A DNA stretch of 64,000 nucleotides, from positions 7,677,714 through 7,741,713 of the forward strand of contig NC_135777.1 of the NCBI RefSeq assembly GCF_028453695.1, read 5' to 3'. A program made the translations under genes and the position numbers. Origin of the DNA: Augochlora pura (Eukaryota > Arthropoda > Insecta > Hymenoptera > Halictidae). This document shows, piece after piece, positions 40,301-48,837 of the stretch. The notes beneath the pieces were generated by a model. It had not been told where the DNA came from. It did not search any database and saw only the letters and a list, made by a program, of their open reading frames with translations. Numbering within the stretch: position 1 is the first letter of the stretch; each line of letters begins with the position of its first letter.

Positions 40301-43300
40301 ATCTTAATTTGTCTCGAAGCAAGATTCCTGTTTAAGTATCTCATGTAAAATATTTTCTTCCATAACTTCTTATACACCTTTATATAATAATAAACACAAT
40401 GCTTTAACAGTTGCATGAAACATTAATATTGCCATCAGCCAAAATACGGTGAAAGAAATTAGTGTCCGTTAAAAAATACATCGATGATAGTTATGATTTA
40501 TAAAGACTCGTAACACAAACGCTCCATAATATTTTCTTCAATGTCATAATAGCATAAAAAATGTAGTTAGGCGCGTGTGGGTGTTATTTACATAATTATT
40601 CTGCCCTTGTATTTCGTACACGTGTACCTTATTAAAAGTAAGTGCCACGTCAGCGGAGCGTCGTATCTTTTGTATAAGATAATTTGCGCAGCTCACTTCG
40701 TTAAGTGCGCCGAATTATTATTTTAAGAAGGCAAACTATTTCTGGTATGCTAAAATTAATTAACGCTATTGTTTTGTAGTAGGATAGATAAATACATGAG
40801 AAAAGGATGTAACAACGCAATGATCTGTGACGCTTTTGGTATTTATTTTTAGTATTGAACACGAAACTTCTTTATCAAGTGTCATAGCAGTCTGTGTGTG
40901 CGTGCAGCAATCGATTCGAATATCACAAAGAATGTACGAACTTCAGCAATCCGACCATTCGAATGTTGCGTTGACGCAAATCGACACCACTTCGAATTGT
41001 TATTTGCCTACCTAATTTCTTCAAATTAAATGAAATTTTCATATGTTTCGTTAGAGATGGATAATATTTGTAGAAAATACATTTCATAAACTATTCGAAA
41101 CAATTAAATAAAATTTCAGTGGATGAAGTATTTTATTTTGATAATGTAAATCACACGATAAAATATTTTATCTTGATCATTTAATGTATAAAATAAAATG
41201 ATTCAATTTTTGATGACAAGCCCACACTACCCTGATAAAACCAATCGCAAAATACACTCAAGCTACCTATGTCTACTTTATATTGTGCTGATAAACATTA
41301 GAAGCTGTTTTTGGCAAATGCTTGATAATTATATCTTTTTATAACTAATTTTATTAACTTTGCTAACCATTCCAAACATTACCAGAAATATAATCAGTAT
41401 ATTTCAAATAAAACACTATTTAGTAAGATATTGTAACAAATAAGAAATTTTATTTCCAAAGCTACAGTACTGTTCATAAGTATCCGATCGGTTTGACAAG
41501 TTTGGAAAATTTGATAGCAATCGATATTTATTGCATGTATTTGTTTTATATTGCATTTACGTTTTATAATTAGATATATAATCGTTGCAATAAAAATATT
41601 TTCTGCATTATTTAAGCTTTAATGTCTGTCTAAATAACATTCCTCAACAGATCCGCTTTTTATTCGAATCCCAATAAAAAATAATACATATATACTGTCG
41701 TTATGATTATGAATTAGTTTAGACCGAAATTAGCATAAGTTATTGCTAAACATATGATCATTGTAATTACTATATATTTCATTTTAAGATATAATGGAAA
41801 TATGAAACAAATGTAAAGGGTATATATCAGTTATCACCAACAAAAACTGTATTTTTCTCAGCTTTTGATACGATTCGAATACTTATGTACGGTATATGCA
41901 CGATGCAAAACGAAATATTTATTTATTATATACAATTTCAGATAATATTTCACTCAGCCCTGTATTTTATTTTGCATTACGATTTTTTTCATAACTGCAT
42001 TGATTAGCACTTCGTTCATAGTAATTTCTGTAATAGAACAAAGCAATTTTTGTCTTTTCTTTTCGTTTATCTTTTCTATGTTTCCTTACACTTTAATTCC
42101 TAGATTGTGACAACAGCATGTCTGAAATTATCAAGAGTCTAAACCGTAGTTATAGTGTAAAAGGTTATAGCATATAGAAAAGAATAACGTGTCTAAAAGG
42201 AAAACCTTCAAAAATATGCTAAAAAGTCTCACAAATAAAATTCTAAATGATCTTAAGCTTAATCGGTTTTACTACTGCTAAAAAGGAAATTCGTCGCTCG
42301 AGTGTTCAGATCGATACGTGCGTCATTTGTTGAAATCGACAAAATAACCGCTATTTTACTAGAGATAAGAAAATGCACTGACCCGTTTATAAAATTGTAG
42401 AGTTACCTTAAATCTCTGTGAATCCACCACCCACCAAAAAATTATTATTGACCGTTGCATTCCCCTTGGTACAGTTTTCGTAAACAAACTTTATTCATAT
42501 CTCTAAAAATAACGGAGGTATTCTAAATTCTCAAAGCTATTACCCTATCCTACATACCGCATCTCGTCTACAATCTGGGTAAATTGTATATTTGTATAAT
42601 TAATCAGTTAATGGATGACTCGTTTGATCAGATTTATACTTGTTTAATCACTCGGACCGCGATTCACTAAGAACATGTAAAAACAATGAAAATTAAGTTA
42701 GGTATTCATAAAACACTCTTCCATTAAATCGTTAACCCCTTGCATTAGAAGAACGAGTTAAACTCGTGATGAAGTTTTCATACATGATCTACTAAATACG
42801 AATGTTATTCATTTTTTTCCAAATCGGAACATGATTTTTCTATTATTAAAGTATAAAAATGAAAATAAGAACGAAAAAGTGTTAATCGACGCAGTTGTTG
42901 AAGGGATTAAACAATAGAATCTAACGATTCGTTCACTACCTTTAATTGTTTTCCTGTCTCGTCAAGGCAAATAATTTTAATAAGAAGGTCAAATTTTGAA
43001 CATGAAATAAAAGCGACGAAGTTTCGTTAATCTTGTTGAGTTTAAAGATTATAGCTGATGCAGTGTAGCTGGTAAGATAGCATTCCGTAAACTAATAATT
43101 CTTTTAACCAGTTAACTGTTTTTGACAAGTATTCTCGTCATAAAGAAATAACAATATTTTGTGTTACGACAAATATACTCGCCATGCATAAATAAAATTA
43201 TTATAATAATATGATAATTATTATGAGAAAGCTGTATATGTATAGCATCTGGATGAGATATTATAATTGTCACTACTTACTTTTTGCGACATATTTTAAG

Positions 43301-46300
43301 AACACACCTCTCAAAGTGGTCGCAACAGGTAACTGGTTAAATCGTACAAAGCGAAATGATACAGATAGTTGATAGTTTTAATATTGAATTTGTGGAATGA
43401 GAAGAATGAACGTCCCCAAGAGACGTTTAAAATAATAGCAATTTATTTCCTATATGTTGCCTAATTTCTCGATTGGAATAAGAAAGATGCAAGCAACGTT
43501 CATTAATGACGCTACGAAAAGCTGAAATTGAAGTTTGGTCACAACGAGACCAAGTCGCCTCACCCAGAATTATTATAACAAATGTACACGTAAGTAGAGT
43601 AATAGTCCATCGACTTGCCTGTGAACCAACGGTAACGGTTTCGATACCAACGTTCGCTGTCTTCGGTGTTGTCTGACATGTTTCGTTCTGTTTCTCCTTC
43701 TGCTTTGCCGAATCGCCGCCGACCTTCGCTGTTTTCCCCGGTGTTGCAGAAGTATTGTTCACGTTATCATAAAGGGACGCACTAGATGTTGCTGCCGTTA
43801 TTTTCTCTCGTGTCACGTCCATTTCCGTGGATCGTGCCATGGTACGTGGGAGCGTAGAGGTAGCTAGAGGTTCACGAACCACACAAACCACAAAATTCAG
43901 TATTTTAAAAAATGCAAGGGTGTCGGGAGAACGTGACAGAAACCTTAGCTGAAGCACTAAATAAATTTGCTCTAATAAAAAAAATGGCCTCATTATCAAA
44001 CTAATGTACGGTATAAAGGGTAAGACACTAAATGAAATTGCCATAATCAAAGAAAAATCCAATACTTCAATGTCAATTGTACGTACAAAGTAAAAGGTGA
44101 CACACTAAATAAAGTTATCATAAACATAGAAATTTGATCCAATACTTCAATATCAATTACGCGTAAGGCACTAAATAAAGTTGCCATAATCGAAAAAATT
44201 TGATCTAATGTTTCAATGTCTACTGTACGTAGAGCGTAACGAAAAGTAGCCAAATAGGGAGTATCAGTTTCTATTTCGAATGTAGTTTACAATTAAATCA
44301 TGATTTAGATGCAATGTTATATTTTTTACATCATAAACAATTTTAAATATTCAATTGATGCTTGAAAAACATAAATGGTACTGCCTAAATATGAAACATC
44401 GACGTTGTGCACAATATTTTTAGATAAAATAATAAACAGCTTTGTTTTCTATAGTGATTAAGGAATTATGATTATAAAATCAGATGCTTAAAATGTGAAA
44501 TAAAGAAATTCCTATTTGTAAGAACAAGATATCCAATTGTCAAATACATTTAAAGTTCGCGCATTTTACAAACACTGCACTTGCATCTTTACTGATAGAA
44601 ATTGCATTATTCTATGTTAAAATACTATTTCATGTCTGGTTATTACCCTCTACTACTTGAAACCGAAAATGCAGGTATAATTACTGAAAATACGACTAAG
44701 TCATTATTGTGAAAGTTATTTGATACACAAAGGTGTATTGTACGAAAATGTATTAATATTTTAATTGATTCAGTTATTTGATCCTAAAGACAATTTTGAA
44801 CATTACACTGTATAATAAATTACGTTAAAATCCATCTCTGTAATTAAAGTTCAGGTAAGAAAAATATTAAAAGATTCTTGTTATCCGAAGTAAATGCAGA
44901 TCATGTTCTTTACGACATACCACGAACATAAAATAAAGGGGGTCGAATTAAGCAATTGAAAATTACCGCAGAAATTCCGGAATTTGGCTTCTTGACTTCG
45001 AAGTCTGGCAAATTGCTCCGGGGTCATACAAGTGCATTGTGGCTCTCTGGATCTGCTCGGCGATGCCGGTGTCGATAGAGGCTTTCTTCGTGTTTTGATC
45101 TTCTGCTTGTTCGGTGGTTCGAGCTTCAACGAGTAAGAAGAGGACGCTTTCCTTGTAATCTTGAACGACGGTGACTGTATGAAAAATTAACTAATGACTG
45201 TAAATCACTCGAGTCGGACCGAATCGATTTTGCTATCCCCAAACACCCGTGATTGCGTTACGGGTAGACCATTTTTTTTTCGTTTTCGTTCGATTCATGA
45301 GTGTAATGATTCTTTGATATCGTCATAGCATCCTGAATTCCTTTTCAACGCGGCCAGTTTAAACGCAAACCACACTTGAACAAGCGAATACAATGAAAAA
45401 AAAGCTCGGCCGTTTTCTACTCGAAAATGTGATGCGAATGTTTTATGCCACCCACACCGTAGCAACACGCTGCCTTCACAGCACAAAGCGGAAAATTGGT
45501 TACTCGTGTTACGGAAATCAATCGAAATACCACTGATCTTAGTTGTTTTCAAGTATCAACGTAAACAGGACATCGTAAAGACTACAAACAGCGTTATATT
45601 TGAATATTTGAAACAAAGCCGAAAGGTATGAAACATTCTATGGATCTAATTTTCATAATACAGATTGGACAGATTTGGATTCTTTGAAAACCAATTCGAT
45701 AGACTCAGAAATTCTTTGACAGATGACAATGTAGACAGACTCAAAAAATGTAATGATTTTTTTACACACGAAAATTTGTACATATTTAAATATCTTACAA
45801 CAATTAATGTTCATTAATTGTAATAATAACAAATTTTGTGAGTCAATCTTTAGATGGGCATTCACGACACAATTATCCTGTCACAATATGTATATAGTAT
45901 TGTTTCGTAAACATCATATTTTCGATTTCAACGATATGCTACGATGTGAACGACAACGAGAGAAAACGGCGAAACTTTTGGCCGACCTGATACAAACAGC
46001 ATGCGCTGTAAACTTACGCAACATTCTCTGAATTGTTTCGCGTCTATGGGGGAAGTAAAATTCAATCCCCACGTATCGTTGGTTATCGTGTCTTTCCAGT
46101 AAACGAAGCATTCTGACGCTTGCCCGATCCGTGTTCCTTAAACAAAATGAAAGAACGATTTTGTCTTCTGTTATTTTCCGACCCTCGAGCAAGTTCCTCA
46201 TTTATTCCGCGAGATCGTTTGAAATCGATGAAACTTACCTGGCTGAACCAGTCGCACGTCTAGAATTTTGTCGACTTGGCTATTGTACGCGGTGATATGG

Positions 46301-48837
46301 AAGACGCATTCCGGTGAATCTTGGATGCAAGTAATATTTACAGGAACTAAATCTTCCGAGACCTGCTGCCATTTTACTGTGCCCGCCCCACTGGCGCTTA
46401 CATGGAACACTTCGGCCCACAACCTAAAAAATCTCATTGCTCAATTGTCGTCAATCCGCTGGGATCGCGGCACATCGGAACTGGTTGATACTTGGACAAA
46501 ATACATCGGGGAAAAAAAAAGATTCGAACAAAACATCAGCCCGCCGAAATGTGCTAAAGATCGTTAATTTGCAAAACAGATAATAAGTCGGCGTTCCGAA
46601 CCGCCGTTTATTTCTCTTCTCTTTGTTTCGTTTCATTTCCTCGGCATTTCTCTGTTTATATGGAATCTTATAATAGCAATGTCGGGCCATAATTATGAAT
46701 CTTATGATTAGGTGAAACGGGAGAACAATGGAATCGATCCAATCAAGAAAAAAAATAGAAAAGAAAACGATAAGTTACGGTTTTACTTTTACAATCAGTT
46801 TACGGTGAACGCATGCATCTCCTACATCATCAGCCAGTGTATAATAATATTCTATCGAGTCCTGTGCAAGTACGTCGGTGTATGTGTGCGTGTGTATGGT
46901 CGCATGTGTGCAATTGTATACGTGCGTGTGTAAATAAAGCCGGCAACATGTAACGCAGTCTCATTACCGTACGCATGTGCTGTGTAACATTATGCAACGC
47001 GCAAAATTCATTCTCCTGAAAGTAGAAGATGATGCACAGACTTCCAGAAAATAAGAACATGAACTGCTGCTCGCGTTAATTAAGCAATCGAGTGTCGCAT
47101 TACGGAGCCATGTAATCGGAACGCAAATCATCGGGAACAAAGTGGCAAAGAAACCGTGTGTCACAGACCGGGCGAGAGGCGTTCATGCAAGAGACAGAGA
47201 GAAGCGCATGTCAACAAACTCGATGTAAATGTACTGCCATATTTAATAGTATGCTGTTAGAAGAATTGTATTATAAACGGCGGACAAACTTAGAAACAAA
47301 TCTAGAATCGTATTGTGAATGTTACTATCAGCGATAACTCTGCAAACGATACAACAACCTGTCACGGTGTAAGATCGAGATCACAGTATTCGAGCACGAA
47401 ATATGTATCAGAGCACAGTATTCGTATATCGATTGAATTTTGAGTGTAATTAGTTTCCCGTTGTTAACGTCGAGAGGAACACCAAGTCGATTCGAAAATG
47501 ATTTTCCCACTTTTACTCTTTTTGAAATCCATTGCGATTTCGCAGTGGTGTTTCAACGGCATGATTCCGGAGCTGGAACGGCTATCAAGACGGTAAAGAA
47601 ACAGAGAAAGACCAGAAATTGATAAAAGAGGATAGATTGCATTCGGAAATAAAGTCAGAATAGAGAGAAAGGAAGAGAAAGTGACTTGACCAAACGCGCA
47701 GATGATTGTAAATACAAGTATTTGTTCTCTGTGTATGTTTCTTCTGTGTCTGTATATGGGTGTGGTTTCGTGTATGTGTCTGAGTCGCAGAGGAAAAGTA
47801 GACAGAAAGAAAAGAAAGAGACAGAAAGGAAGCGAATGGAAACAAAACGGAAACAGAATCGCCAACGTAAGAGAAGAAAGAGAAGACGTAACTAAAGGTG
47901 GAATGATCTTGTTCAACCAGCGCATCGCTTAGCCAATGTTATTTTTAAATGCTTCTTCTTCTGTGTACATGTATATGTATACTGGCGTTCGATTAGAAAC
48001 ATTATCAAACGATACAATCGATCGGGTCCAGAGAAAGTACTGCGTTACGCGATATTTCTCGCGATTATTCGGTTATGTAACGTAAGAACATACTTGATAT
48101 ATCGTGTTCAATTTAAGAACGAAAGAAATCGATACCTTCCATTTCGTCCAATGCACTATAGCAGAATACGCAAAACGACTTTTCCGTTCGAATGCACGCA
48201 TATCGATCTTCTAATTCTCAGTTAAGCACGGAAAAGAATCTCCCGACGTACGTACGTATGTATGTATGCTGTTTGTATGGACATCTCTGTACACATCATC
48301 GAAAGAACATACATGTATTTATGTCTGTCATATTACATGTTACGTGTGGATATCGTATAGATGTTGCTTACAAAGACAAGAGAGAGGGAGAGAGAGAAAG
48401 AAAGAGAAAGAGAGAGAGAGAGAGAGCAAAATATGTTTAACAAGTCAATTGCGATGGATCGTTCATAAGAGATAAACATAAAGTGAAAATCAAAATTCAA
48501 TTATGCTCTACTTGACGAAAAAATTACAAATGCATTCAAAAATGTAAATGTGTGCGAGTAACTTAATATTTCATTTCTTTTTTTCTCGAAAGAATAACAA
48601 AAACTGAATAACTATGTAGTCGAATGGAGTGGTTGAATGGTTGAATGGTTGAATGGTATGGTATGCGCACCTCTTCCTTTCTCTTAAGCTTCCGCACCTG
48701 ATCAAGTGGCCAGTATCACCCCTACGACTTCCGCTGCTGACCATTCCGCCCCTAACCGCTGTCTGCCATGGGGAATCTTCGTAACGATACGCCTTTCTGA
48801 TAAGGGGAGCGCAACTACAAGACAACTTATTGCCCAT
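181..48837 (-). CDS. sif: still life (sif), TIAM-type Rac guanine-nucleotide exchange factor, type 1 isoform, 28 coding exons, 3' end outside window
   Basis: Activates Rac-type GTPases by GDP release; Drosophila sif acts at the synaptic submembrane and shapes the presynaptic actin skeleton (family knowledge). Twenty-eight exons on the minus strand join in phase into at least 1978 codons. Domain order seen: N-terminal MGNKLSC (probable myristoylation and palmitoylation site), WH1/EVH1-like domain about residues 46-148, long low-complexity linker, first PH domain about 845-970 followed by a helical extension, Ras-binding-like domain about 1120-1190, PDZ about 1195-1295, DH (RhoGEF) about 1410-1620, second PH about 1645-1775, and an Asn-rich tail. 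The start was chosen because its translation matches the conserved sif N-terminus and no in-frame upstream ATG is better. The last exon seen ends with a splice donor, so the C-terminus lies left of position 1. Identity is recalled from Drosophila sif; splice sites are read from the sequence and not tested with RNA. Confidence 0.95.
1430..2033. mobile_element. MITE with long terminal inverted repeats (about 604 bp)
   Basis: Left end TACAGGGTATCTCAGTTTTT and right end, read on the minus strand, TACAGGTTATCCCAGATTTA are imperfect inverted copies. The match continues for over 100 bases, including GTTAAGAAGTTATAACAAA on the left and its near-complement around 1910-1935. The element sits at TA dinucleotides, as expected for Tc1/mariner-type insertion, and has no transposase frame. 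The middle (1690-1900) is a non-repeated, somewhat GC-richer core. It is non-autonomous; its autonomous parent is not in the window. Confidence 0.8.
2257..2344. repeat. AT-rich low-complexity tract
   Basis: Repeated AATATT/AATAAT words, almost no G or C. Lies in sif intron 27. Confidence 0.7.
4480..4649 (-). mobile_element. probable fragment of a 'TACAGGGTGAGTCA'-ended DNA transposon
   Basis: On the minus strand the segment begins TACAGGGTGAGTCAAGTAAC and runs into a sequence including TTTTCGAGATAAACTAA. This resembles termini of non-autonomous mariner-like elements seen in insect genomes (recalled, not searched). No matching second end is visible nearby, so it is likely truncated. Confidence 0.4.
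5852..6297 (-). CDS. sif: sif exon 27, PH terminal helix and Asn-rich tail
   Basis: Residues 1756-1904. [20 protein letters not shown] ends the PH domain; a polar tail follows with an AAC-repeat-encoded poly-Asn segment (two runs separated by Ile-Ala) and [11 protein letters not shown]. The donor TCCG|GTAAGA is strong. Without splicing the frame would run only nine more codons to a TAG at 5823-5825, which would be an alternative C-terminus by intron retention. Confidence 0.88.
7158..7345 (-). CDS. sif: sif exon 26, second PH domain
   Basis: Residues 1694-1755, [20 protein letters not shown] and [20 protein letters not shown]. Acceptor CGCAG, donor ACAG|GTATCT. Confidence 0.95.
7442..7618 (-). 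CDS. sif: sif exon 25, second PH domain
   Basis: Residues 1635-1693, [19 protein letters not shown] then [20 protein letters not shown], first strands of the DH-linked PH domain. Acceptor TTAACAG, donor ATG|GTAAGT. Confidence 0.95.
9035..9153 (-). CDS. sif: sif exon 24, end of DH domain
   Basis: Residues 1595-1634, [20 protein letters not shown] then [11 protein letters not shown], the long terminal DH helix. Acceptor ATTACAG, donor CAG|GTAAAC. Confidence 0.94.
9258..9437 (-). CDS. sif: sif exon 23, catalytic DH helices
   Basis: Residues 1535-1594. Contains [20 protein letters not shown], the DH CR3 signature, and [16 protein letters not shown]. Acceptor GTTGCAG, donor TCG|GTGAGC. Confidence 0.95.
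9581..9689 (-). CDS. sif: sif exon 22, DH domain
   Basis: Residues 1499-1534, [20 protein letters not shown] then [16 protein letters not shown]. Acceptor TTAAAG, donor CCAA|GTGAGT completing an Asn codon with exon 23. Confidence 0.93.
9816..10010 (-). CDS. sif: sif exon 21, DH domain
   Basis: Residues 1434-1498, [19 protein letters not shown] to [13 protein letters not shown] helices 2-3. Acceptor TTTTTAG, donor AAG|GTACGT. Confidence 0.94.
10962..11095 (+). mobile_element. probable dispersed repeat or DNA-transposon terminus
   Basis: Starts TACAGGGTGTCTAAAAATTA and continues with CTTTTTCCTTAGCGAAAATG and CGAGTTATTAACGAAAAACA. The wording resembles a family common in bee genomes, from memory. 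No second terminus found. Lies in sif intron 20. Confidence 0.4.
11612..11895 (-). CDS. sif: sif exon 20, linker and start of DH domain
   Basis: Residues 1339-1433. A Ser/Thr-rich linker is followed by [20 protein letters not shown], helix 1 (CR1) of the RhoGEF domain, whose Glu contacts the GTPase switch. Acceptor CATAG, donor AAG|GTGAGT. Confidence 0.94.
12532..12795 (-). CDS. sif: sif exon 19, second half of PDZ and Pro-rich linker
   Basis: Residues 1251-1338, [20 protein letters not shown] (PDZ core), [13 protein letters not shown], then a [10 protein letters not shown] run and [10 protein letters not shown]. Acceptor CTTCTAG; donor GGA|GTAAGG leaves one base. Confidence 0.94.
13523..13709 (-). 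CDS. sif: sif exon 18, start of PDZ domain
   Basis: Residues 1189-1250, [20 protein letters not shown] and [17 protein letters not shown]. Here the usual PDZ GLGF carboxylate-binding loop reads MWGFSV. Acceptor TTTCAG, donor ATG|GTAAGT. Confidence 0.95.
13832..14002 (-). CDS. sif: sif exon 17, Ras-binding-like domain
   Basis: Residues 1132-1188, [18 protein letters not shown] and [19 protein letters not shown]. Acceptor TTTTCAG followed by TTG; donor TAC|GTAAGG. Confidence 0.95.
14837..15091 (-). CDS. sif: sif exon 16, linker to Ras-binding-like domain
   Basis: Residues 1047-1131, [18 protein letters not shown], then [17 protein letters not shown], a basic Ser/Arg-rich stretch, and the first strand of the Ras-binding-like domain (VKVCVPENQ). 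Acceptor TTTGCAG, donor CAA|GTAAGC. Confidence 0.95.
16274..16456 (-). CDS. sif: sif exon 15, coiled-coil extension
   Basis: Residues 986-1046, [17 protein letters not shown] to [12 protein letters not shown]; long amphipathic helices with [19 protein letters not shown]. Acceptor TCGCAG, donor AAA|GTAAGC. Confidence 0.95.
16818..16961 (-). CDS. sif: sif exon 14, PH C-terminal helix and start of coiled-coil extension
   Basis: Residues 938-985. [19 protein letters not shown] is the Trp-containing PH helix; [17 protein letters not shown] starts the helical extension typical of TIAM/sif. Acceptor CATTAG, donor TCG|GTAAGT. Confidence 0.94.
18623..18890 (-). CDS. sif: sif exon 13, first PH domain
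   Basis: Residues 848-937, [12 protein letters not shown] through [19 protein letters not shown] to FGDAYLFQ, the core strands of the N-terminal PH domain that in TIAM proteins binds phosphoinositides and membrane partners. Acceptor CTTGTAG, donor CAA|GTGAGT. Confidence 0.95.
18972..19117 (-). CDS. sif: sif exon 12, acidic segment, common to both isoforms
   Basis: Residues 800-847: [20 protein letters not shown] then the start of the first PH domain ([11 protein letters not shown]). Acceptor GTTACAG, donor GG|GTAAGT. An ATG is the first codon after the acceptor, but reading frames from exon 11 and from the alternative first exon both enter it in phase. Confidence 0.93.
19865..19915 (+). repeat. 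(GA)n microsatellite
   Basis: Interrupted GA repeat directly downstream of the alternative sif exon, in the intron. Confidence 0.9.
20078..20587 (-). CDS. sif: sif alternative first coding exon (type 2-like N-terminus)
   Basis: A 170-codon open exon beginning [20 protein letters not shown] and ending GMTNYAKK, where AAG|GTAGAC forms a donor in phase 0. Phase 0 matches exon 12, so it can replace exons 1-11 and give a protein of at least 1349 residues that keeps PH, PDZ, DH and PH but lacks the WH1-like domain. The exon is rich in Cys, Tyr and Trp and looks like a compact folded domain, not random sequence. Drosophila sif is known to make type 1 and type 2 proteins; assigning this exon to type 2 is inference. 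The open frame continues into the intron, but that part is low-complexity and not expected to be coding. Confidence 0.85.
22236..22379 (+). repeat. (CT)n polypyrimidine tract
   Basis: About 145 bases of almost pure C and T, mostly CT and CTTT units. Open frames here (Leu/Ser on one strand, Arg/Glu on the other) are artefacts. Confidence 0.9.
23664..23764 (+). repeat. minisatellite of GCTATTT-like units
   Basis: Heptamer GCTATTT repeated and diverging to GCTAGTT, about 14 units, at the edge of the CpG-richer block. Confidence 0.85.
26541..26779 (+). pseudogene. decayed Tc1/mariner transposase, C-terminal part
   Basis: Translation gives [14 protein letters not shown], matching the WPxQSPDLNPIE motif of Tc1-like transposases that precedes the last catalytic acidic residue. 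It is followed by [16 protein letters not shown] and, after two stop codons, a VVRDL...[12 protein letters not shown] end. The stop codons and short length show it is dead. Upstream DDE parts are not recognisable. Confidence 0.6.
28679..28704 (+). repeat. (CT)n microsatellite
   Basis: Thirteen or so pure CT units in sif intron 11. Confidence 0.85.
31008..31137 (-). CDS. sif: sif exon 11, last exon before the internal promoter intron
   Basis: Residues 756-799, including [19 protein letters not shown] and LCYLTSSE. Donor GAG|GTGAGT, phase 0. The following 11.9-kb intron contains the alternative first coding exon of the shorter isoform. Confidence 0.94.
31860..32087 (-). CDS. sif: sif exon 10, Ser/Gly-rich linker
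   Basis: Residues 680-755. Starts [13 protein letters not shown] and ends [19 protein letters not shown]. Acceptor TTCAAG, donor AGAG|GTAAGA, phase 2 to phase 2. Confidence 0.92.
32230..32404 (-). CDS. sif: sif exon 9, charged linker
   Basis: Residues 622-679. Contains [20 protein letters not shown] and an Arg/Glu/Asp-rich run ending in YLSDYNSR, strongly conserved in sif. Acceptor CCCAG, donor CCAG|GTAATT. Confidence 0.93.
32475..32531 (-). CDS. sif: sif exon 8, 57-nt small exon
   Basis: Residues 603-621, [19 protein letters not shown]. Too short to stand out by itself; supported by phases on both sides, acceptor GTTGCAG, donor C|GTAAGT, and match to the family sequence TPHVSRR. Its length is a multiple of three, so it could be skipped without a frameshift. 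Confidence 0.85.
32883..33236 (-). CDS. sif: sif exon 7, linker with conserved helical block
   Basis: Residues 485-602. Conserved blocks [20 protein letters not shown] and [18 protein letters not shown], then SMENL. Acceptor GTCGTAG chosen because it restores phase; donor CTAG|GTGAGT. Confidence 0.93.
36358..36913 (-). CDS. sif: sif exon 6, long linker exon
   Basis: Residues 300-485. Contains the conserved sif blocks [37 protein letters not shown] and SRSVHDMG. Mostly polar and probably disordered. Acceptor TTGCAG, donor TTG|GTACAT. Confidence 0.93.
37106..37319 (+). repeat. imperfect tandem repeat, about 23-bp unit
   Basis: Successive copies of a unit like GTATCTAGTATATTTATACT; roughly nine copies, diverged. 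AT-rich, in sif intron 5. Confidence 0.75.
37515..37650 (+). repeat. dispersed repeat, copy A (inverted relative to copy B)
   Basis: Contains GAATACCTCCGTTATTTTTA and ACAAACTTTATTCG. The reverse complement of a segment at 42465-42560 matches both blocks in the same order. Confidence 0.6.
42465..42560 (-). repeat. dispersed repeat, copy B (inverted relative to copy A)
   Basis: Plus-strand text AAAAATAACGGAGGTATTCT is the complement of copy A's core; the surrounding bases also match in part. The two copies lie about 4.9 kb apart in the same intron. Confidence 0.6.
43619..43863 (-). CDS. sif: sif exon 5, low-complexity linker, followed by a GC donor
   Basis: Residues 218-299. Begins with TSTLPR, which aligns with the TTLPR motif of Drosophila sif, then a Thr/Lys-rich linker containing SLYDNV. 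Acceptor CTCTAG. The end is set by CAG|GCAAGT, a perfect non-canonical GC donor; it gives the phase 0 needed by exon 6. Confidence 0.82.
44967..45174 (-). CDS. sif: sif exon 4, basic Ser/Pro-rich linker
   Basis: Residues 149-217, with a basic stretch then [18 protein letters not shown]. Likely phosphorylation-rich linker. Acceptor CATACAG; donor TGCG|GTAATT leaves one base. Confidence 0.9.
46018..46136 (-). CDS. sif: sif exon 3, WH1/EVH1-like domain, second half
   Basis: Residues 109-148, with CFVYWKD and [14 protein letters not shown], the strand and helix that close the WH1-like fold. The correct frame is fixed by the phase-1 junction with exon 2; the longer open frame here is a shadow. 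Donor TGC|GTAAGT. Confidence 0.92.
46239..46423 (-). CDS. sif: sif exon 2, WH1/EVH1-like domain, first half
   Basis: Residues 47-108, including [15 protein letters not shown] and [14 protein letters not shown], typical of the N-terminal WH1-like region of sif. Acceptor TTTTTAG, donor CAG|GTAAG. Confidence 0.92.
46424..48697 (-). other. sif intron 1 (2.3 kb)
   Basis: No supported exon. Contains a GT/TG-rich stretch near 46870-46935 and a (GA)n repeat at 48381-48426. Confidence 0.6.
48381..48426 (+). repeat. (GA)n microsatellite
   Basis: Interrupted GAGA/GAAA repeat in sif intron 1. Confidence 0.9.
48698..48837 (-). CDS. sif: sif exon 1, N-terminus of type 1 isoform
   Basis: Starts [12 protein letters not shown]; Gly2 plus Cys7 and Cys9 suggest N-myristoylation with palmitoylation, hence membrane anchoring. 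Residues 1-46. The donor after ATCAG (GTGCGG) leaves two bases that complete an Arg codon with exon 2, restoring the conserved LIRLWAEVF junction. A CDS reading on past this donor would lose the family match. Confidence 0.92.

Larger units (their letters stand above)
36914..43618 (-). other. sif intron 5 (6.7 kb), GC-AG type
   Basis: AT-rich intron bounded by a GC donor (43617-43618) and an AG acceptor (36914-36915). Contains a 23-bp tandem repeat, an inverted pair of dispersed repeats, a 'CAGGGTGGTCC' transposon-like end at 38039, and a plus-strand 128-codon frame at 39804-40190 without recognisable homology. Confidence 0.7.

Noticed and set aside
43427..43618. Read-through of sif exon 5 into intron
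   Set aside because: A hydrophobic tail would follow, but the GC donor and family match stop the exon at 43619.
46451..47925. Several open frames in sif intron 1
   Set aside because: Low-complexity composition, no domain, no phase-compatible splice sites.
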